Positions 14,038 through 17,943 of a DNA stretch of 17,943 bases are shown here, piece after piece. A model generated the notes under the pieces. The model searched no databases, had not been told where the DNA came from, and was given only the letters and a program-made list of their open reading frames with translations. A program made the translations under genes and the position numbers. Within the stretch, counting starts at the first letter, position 1, and each line of letters starts with the position of its first letter. The stretch is from Bacteroidota bacterium (GTDB lineage Bacteria > Bacteroidota > Bacteroidia > Bacteroidales > Bacteroidaceae): assembly GCA_023458215.1 (NCBI GenBank), contig JAEXAJ010000105.1, forward strand, positions 1 to 17,943, written 5' to 3'.

Positions 14038-15255
14038 ATGAAACGAAATATAGTTATTTCAATATACGTCATTCTCTTATCACTTTGTTCGCGTACGGTT
14101 ATCGCCCAAACACAAGTGCAGCAAGGAAATACCTCAGACTCCATACGCATCAGTTTGCTGACGTGTGCGTCGGGTGGTGAGATTTATTCTCTCTTCGGGC
14201 ATACAGCTATACGTTACGAAAACTTCTCAAAAGGGATTGATGCCGTTTTCAACTACGGAATGTTTGACTTTAACGCTCCTAATTTTATTTTCCGGTTCGC
14301 TTTAGGAGAAACAGACTATCAATTGGGAGTCACAAACTTCGAACGATTTGCAGCAGAATACAACTATTTCGGCCGTGACGTTTGGCAACAAACTTTGAAC
14401 TTCAATCAAAAAGAGAAAGAGCACTTAGTCCAACTGCTGGAAGAAAATTATCAACCGGAGAACCGGGTATATCGCTACAACTTCTTTTACGACAACTGTG
14501 CAACTCGCCCGCGCGACCTTATAGAGAAGTCCATCGACGGCAACTTGCAATATGCTGACAATATGACCGCAACAAATACCGGTATCTCCTTCCGCGATTT
14601 GTTGCACAGATACAGTGAAGGGCATTTATGGTCACGTTTCGGCATGGACTTATGTATGGGTAGCAAAGCTGACGAACCAATCACCCGTAGACTCATGATG
14701 TTCGTTCCCTTCTATGTACAAGCGTTCTTTAATAGCGCACAGATTGTAGATAAAGACGGACAAAACCGTCCATTGGTTTCTTTAGAAGAGAAGATTGTGC
14801 AAACAGGTATGACCGATGCCGACCACAGATCAGGAGGAATCACACCCATGCAAGCATCCTTACTATTATTTATTATAGTAGCAGTCGCTACCATTTACGG
14901 CATCTACAAACGAAAAACATTATGGGGAATTGACCTCGTGCTATTCTTTGCGGCAGGAGTAGCAGGTTGCATCTTGGCTTTTCTGGCACTTTTTTCACAA
15001 CATCCCGCTGTCAGTCCCAATTACTTGCTGTTTGTGTTTCATCCGTTGCACTTATTTTGCCTTCCTTGTATGCTAAATCGGGTACGAAAAAGGAAAACTA
15101 GCCGATATATGGTGGCAAACTTTATTGTTTTAACACTTTTTATAGCGCTTTGGGCGATAATTCCGCAAAGAATTGATTTAGCTGTATTACCTTTGGCACT
15201 GTGTTTGTTGATACGTTCGGCAAGCAACCTCATTCTCACCTACAAACGAAAGTAA
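14038..15255 (+). CDS. lnb: Lipoprotein N-acyltransferase Lnb (DUF4105) family protein
   Basis: Members of the DUF4105 family were, as I recall, identified in Bacteroides as Lnb, the enzyme that N-acylates the lipid-bearing cysteine of lipoproteins in place of Lnt. The 405-residue protein has a Sec signal peptide (residues 1-24, RTVIA then QTQ). A periplasmic domain (about 35-265) contains the motif LTCASGGEIYSLFGHTAIRY with Cys43 and His55, and YDNCATRPRDL with Cys154. These Cys and His residues are the likely catalytic ones, as in papain-like acyltransferases. The C-terminal third has about five membrane segments (around 274-290, 297-319, 328-345, 358-377 and 380-398). The stop overlaps the next gene's start in TAATG, so the two are coupled. 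Which paralogue is the main Lnb of this organism is unknown. Confidence 0.82.
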   Translation: MKRNIVISIYVILLSLCSRTVIAQTQVQQGNTSDSIRISLLTCASGGEIYSLFGHTAIRYENFSKGIDAVFNYGMFDFNAPNFIFRFALGETDYQLGVTNFERFAAEYNYFGRDVWQQTLNFNQKEKEHLVQLLEENYQPENRVYRYNFFYDNCATRPRDLIEKSIDGNLQYADNMTATNTGISFRDLLHRYSEGHLWSRFGMDLCMGSKADEPITRRLMMFVPFYVQAFFNSAQIVDKDGQNRPLVSLEEKIVQTGMTDADHRSGGITPMQASLLLFIIVAVATIYGIYKRKTLWGIDLVLFFAAGVAGCILAFLALFSQHPAVSPNYLLFVFHPLHLFCLPCMLNRVRKRKTSRYMVANFIVLTLFIALWAIIPQRIDLAVLPLALCLLIRSASNLILTYKRK

Positions 15256-16823
15256 TGAAAAAAGGACTGATAACTTCCATACTCGCGCTGACTTTCAGCG
15301 GTCTGCAAGCCCAACCGTTGCCTGCTACCCCAAAATTGGTAGTAGCGTTGACGATTGACCAGCTACGCACGGATTATATGGAAGCGTTCTCCTCCTTGTA
15401 CGGAGAAAAAGGTTTCAAACGGCTGCTACGTGACGGCAAAGTATTCCAACAGGCTGAATTTCCTTTCAACGGAACAGACCGTGCCTCTGCCATTGCCGCT
15501 ATTTATACAGGAAGTACCCCTTCCATGAACGGCATAGTGGGAGAAAATTGGCTGGATGCCAGTACGCTGCGTCCCGTGAATTGTGTAGACGACCCCAACT
15601 TTATGGGTAACTACACCGACGAAAGTACCTCCCCTTCCCAATTACTAACTTCTACCCTTGCCGACGAGCTGAAAATAGCTACCCGCAACAAAGGTTTGGT
15701 ATATGCCATCGCTCCTTTCCGCGACGCCGCCATCTTTGGTGCCGGACATGCCGGAAATGGTGCTTTTTGGCTTAATGAGAATACAGGAAAATGGTGCAGC
15801 ACCACCTACTACAGTGAGTTCCCGTGGTGGGTAAGCCAATATAACGAACGAAAATCACCCGATTTCCGCATCAAGGATATGGTGTGGACACCGGTACATC
15901 CCTTCACCAGCTATACTTTCCTACCCGAATGGCGCAACCAGCCATTCAAATACAAACTGGACGGAGAACGGATCAACAAATACCGCCGGATGATTACCAG
16001 CCCTTTTGTGAACGATGAAGTCAATCTGTTGACCGAAGAGTTGTTGAGCAAGAGTACGATCGGGCACGACGATGTACCCGACATGCTATCACTGACCTAT
16101 TATGCAGGTAATTACAACCACCAAAGCACTCAGGATTGTGCCATGGAAGTGCAAGACGCATACGTCCGCCTGGATCGTAGCATTGCCTCTCTACTGGATA
16201 TTATAGAACGTAAAGTAGGACTTCACAACGTACTGTTCTGCATCACCTCCACGGGATATACCGATCCGGAAGTTGCCGATGCCAATATCTATCGTGTGCC
16301 AGGTGGTGAGTTTTATCTGAATCGCTGCGCCACTCTCCTGAATATGTACCTCATGGCTACCTACGGAGAAGGACAATACGTAGAAGCTTATTACAACCAA
16401 CAAATCTACCTCAATCATAAACTCATCGAGAACAAACAATTGAATCTGGCCGATATACAAGAGAAATCAGCCGAGTTCCTTGTACAGTTCAGTGGAGTAA
16501 ATGAGGTTTATTCCGCCCACCGCCTGCTTTTAGGCTCGTGGTCGCCACAAATAGAACTGGTGCGCAACGGTTTCCACCGCAAGCGTTCTGGTGATCTATT
16601 GATAAATGTGCTGCCCGGTTGGACCATTATGCAGGAAAATAATACCGACAACCGCGTAGTACGTACTGCCCACATCCCCGCCCCTCTCATCTTGATGGGT
16701 GCCGGTATCAAGGCCGAAACCATCCGTATTCCTATCAGTGTAGACCGCATAGCTCCCACTCTGTCGAGCGTGATGCGCATCCGGGCTCCGAATGCAAGCA
16801 CTGCAAGTCCTCTTGATTTATAA
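15255..16823 (+). CDS. Alkaline-phosphatase-superfamily protein (PafA-like), probably catalytically inactive
   Basis: The 522-residue protein starts with a Sec signal peptide (1-19, LQA then QPL) and follows the PafA-like phosphatase fold throughout: LVVALTIDQLRTDYM (28-42), IYTGSTPSMNGIVGENW (83-99), FGAGHAGNGAFW (161-172), EVQDAYVRLDR (298-308), and a C-terminal SVDRIAPTLSS block with APNASTASPL (511-520). By-eye comparison with PafA shows most catalytic positions replaced: nucleophile Thr by Arg76, the Lys and Arg of the phosphate site by Phe155 and Asp157, the metal Asp and His by Asn286 and Gln290, and the Asp-His pair of TADHG by Thr333-Gly334. Only Asp35 and the C-terminal His473 remain. 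It may bind, but not hydrolyse, phosphate-containing ligands. The start at 15255 overlaps the lnb stop; the longer reading lies inside lnb and lacks the signal peptide. Confidence 0.85.
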   Translation: MKKGLITSILALTFSGLQAQPLPATPKLVVALTIDQLRTDYMEAFSSLYGEKGFKRLLRDGKVFQQAEFPFNGTDRASAIAAIYTGSTPSMNGIVGENWLDASTLRPVNCVDDPNFMGNYTDESTSPSQLLTSTLADELKIATRNKGLVYAIAPFRDAAIFGAGHAGNGAFWLNENTGKWCSTTYYSEFPWWVSQYNERKSPDFRIKDMVWTPVHPFTSYTFLPEWRNQPFKYKLDGERINKYRRMITSPFVNDEVNLLTEELLSKSTIGHDDVPDMLSLTYYAGNYNHQSTQDCAMEVQDAYVRLDRSIASLLDIIERKVGLHNVLFCITSTGYTDPEVADANIYRVPGGEFYLNRCATLLNMYLMATYGEGQYVEAYYNQQIYLNHKLIENKQLNLADIQEKSAEFLVQFSGVNEVYSAHRLLLGSWSPQIELVRNGFHRKRSGDLLINVLPGWTIMQENNTDNRVVRTAHIPAPLILMGAGIKAETIRIPISVDRIAPTLSSVMRIRAPNASTASPLDL

Positions 16824-16863
16824 AAAACCTCCCGTAAATCACTGGAAAATCAGCATTTTAGTG

Positions 16864-16871
16864 TAACTTTG
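16864..16871 (+). promoter_or_regulatory. Putative -7 box of secA
   Basis: TAACTTTG matches the TAnnTTTG consensus, 88 nt before the secA ATG. The -33 position carries only CTGG (16842-16845), a poor match. Confidence 0.55.
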
Positions 16872-16879
16872 CACCCGAA

Positions 16880-16933
16880 ATGCCGACAATTGCAATCAGC
16901 ACGTATGCAATTGCTTTCTTCAAAACAACTTAG
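16880..16933 (+). CDS. Possible 17-codon leader ORF upstream of secA
   Basis: ATG at 16880 opens an ORF of 17 codons ([17 protein letters not shown]) ending in TAG at 16931-16933. It begins 8 nt after the putative -7 box, so it would be at or very near the 5' end of the mRNA, and ends 26 nt before secA. It has no Shine-Dalgarno sequence. It overlaps the hairpin at 16887-16913 completely. An ORF this short can arise by chance; only translation data or conservation would support it. Confidence 0.3.
   Translation: MPTIAISTYAIAFFKTT
16887..16913 (+). other. Stem-loop in the secA leader
   Basis: CAATTGCA (16887-16894) and TGCAATTG (16906-16913) are a perfect 8-bp inverted repeat with an 11-nt loop. 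It is AT-rich and not followed by a T-tract, so a regulatory leader hairpin or protein site is more likely than a terminator. Confidence 0.6.
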
Positions 16934-16959
16934 TAAATAATAATAAAAACAGATATATA

Positions 16960-17943
16960 ATGGGATTTAATGAAATTTTAAGCTCGATTTTCGGCAACAA
17001 ATCCACTCGCGACATGAAAGAAATTCAACCGTGGGTGGAAAAGATTAAAGCCGCTTATCCGGAAGTAGAAAAGCTCGACAATGACGCTCTGCGTGCCAAG
17101 ACGGAAGAACTGAAAGAGTACATCAAAAACTCTGCTACCGAGCAACGTGCCAAAGTAGAGGAACTAAAAGCCAGTGTTGAAAGCACCGAATTGGAAAAGC
17201 GTGAAGAAATATTCAATCAGATTGACAAAATCGAAAAAGAGATATTGGATATCTATGAGAAAGCACTCGAAGAGGTTCTGCCTACCGCCTTCTCTATCGT
17301 TAAAGAAACAGCCAAACGCTTCACCGAGAATGAAGAAATTGTAGTTACTGCTACTGATTTCGACCGTCTGTTGGCAACCACTAAAGACTTTGTACGCATT
17401 GAAGGTGACAAAGCCATCTATCAGAACCATTGGGTAGCCGGTGGAAATGATACTGTATGGAATATGATTCATTACGATGTACAGCTCTTCGGTGGTGTAG
17501 TACTGCATAAAGGTAAAATTGCCGAAATGGCAACGGGTGAAGGAAAAACACTTGTAGCAACTCTGCCTGTATTCCTGAACGCACTTACCGGAAACGGTGT
17601 ACACGTAGTAACCGTCAACGACTACCTGGCTAAACGTGACTCCGAATGGATGGGGCCACTTTATATGTTCCACGGCCTGAGCGTAGACTGTATCGACAAG
17701 CACCAACCTAACTCCGATGCGCGTCGCCAAGCATATCTGGCAGATATCACATTCGGAACAAACAATGAATTCGGTTTCGACTACCTGCGTGACAACATGG
17801 CAGTTAGCCCGAAAGACCTCGTACAACGCCCGCACAACTACGGAATTGTCGATGAGGTAGACTCCGTATTGATCGATGATGCCCGTACTCCACTTATCAT
17901 CTCCGGTCCCGTTCCTAAAGGTGACGACCAATTGTTTGAACAG
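16960..17943 (+). CDS. secA: Protein translocase ATPase SecA (3' partial)
   Basis: SecA drives secretory proteins through SecYEG using ATP. The 328 visible codons start at the ATG at 16960 ([18 protein letters not shown]), the usual amphipathic SecA N-terminus. The Walker A motif MATGEGKT is at 190-197 and the Walker B/DEAD-like region [20 protein letters not shown] at 297-316. The [16 protein letters not shown] motif at 265-280 is typical of nucleotide-binding domain 1. The Walker A lysine is at 196, nearly 90 residues later than in E. coli SecA (108), because of charged helical insertions at about 45-155 that are common in Bacteroidetes SecA. The reading frame is open to the right edge, so the rest of the protein lies outside. 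A long minus-strand reading over the same bases is only a shadow. Confidence 0.97.
   Translation, partial: MGFNEILSSIFGNKSTRDMKEIQPWVEKIKAAYPEVEKLDNDALRAKTEELKEYIKNSATEQRAKVEELKASVESTELEKREEIFNQIDKIEKEILDIYEKALEEVLPTAFSIVKETAKRFTENEEIVVTATDFDRLLATTKDFVRIEGDKAIYQNHWVAGGNDTVWNMIHYDVQLFGGVVLHKGKIAEMATGEGKTLVATLPVFLNALTGNGVHVVTVNDYLAKRDSEWMGPLYMFHGLSVDCIDKHQPNSDARRQAYLADITFGTNNEFGFDYLRDNMAVSPKDLVQRPHNYGIVDEVDSVLIDDARTPLIISGPVPKGDDQLFEQ

Larger units (their letters stand above)
16824..16959. other. secA leader region
   Basis: This 136-bp gap holds a -7-like box (16864-16871), an 8-bp perfect hairpin (16887-16913) and an overlapping 17-codon ORF (16880-16933), all ahead of the secA ATG at 16960. 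No terminator for the phosphatase-like gene is visible, so read-through into secA is possible. Confidence 0.6.

Noticed and set aside
17164..17931. 255-codon open frame on the minus strand
   Set aside because: It lies fully inside secA, whose motifs are unmistakable on the plus strand; the product is Cys/Phe/Tyr-rich with no domain, typical of an antisense shadow.

Overview
The window looks like a chromosomal core region of a Bacteroides-type bacterium (order Bacteroidales). The evidence is the protein families present (a GldE-type CBS protein, a DUF4837 lipoprotein, a DUF4105/Lnb protein, a SecA with a long N-terminal insertion), promoter-like TAnnTTTG -7 boxes, and moderate GC content. I see no phage, transposase, CRISPR, tRNA or rRNA. 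Almost every gene serves cell-envelope assembly or a housekeeping function.

Layout, left to right. Positions 1-4782 on the minus strand form one tight operon, read from the right: a DUF4837 lipoprotein, pdxA, a sigma-54 activator without a sensor domain, lptE, and an uncharacterised acidic protein with a TPR-like end that runs off the left edge. Positions 4852-5892 hold rlmN. Behind it, at 5893-6174, is a leader with five 22-bp tandem dyad repeats, a promoter, and the terminator of the next gene. Positions 6175-8313 hold a large membrane-anchored PpiD-like foldase. Positions 8437-13679 on the minus strand form a second operon, read from the right: coaX (GTG start), an outer-membrane beta-barrel, a secreted TPR protein, lptC and gldE. 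A 358-bp divergent intergenic region (13680-14037) follows, with nested inverted repeats. On the plus strand come lnb (lipoprotein N-acyltransferase, DUF4105), a translationally coupled alkaline-phosphatase-fold protein whose catalytic residues appear to be lost, and the first 328 codons of secA, which runs off the right edge.

Together, SecA and the PpiD-like protein handle export and folding. Lnb would N-acylate exported lipoproteins, and at least three putative lipoproteins (LptE, LptC, DUF4837) are encoded here. LptC and LptE belong to the lipopolysaccharide transport bridge. CoaX, PdxA and RlmN provide CoA, pyridoxal phosphate and rRNA methylation.

The most interesting signals are the 22-bp dyad array in the rlmN leader, the apparent pseudo-phosphatase coupled to lnb, and a hairpin with an overlapping 17-codon ORF in the secA leader. 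The nested, possibly bistable hairpin in the coaX/lnb intergenic region is also worth checking.
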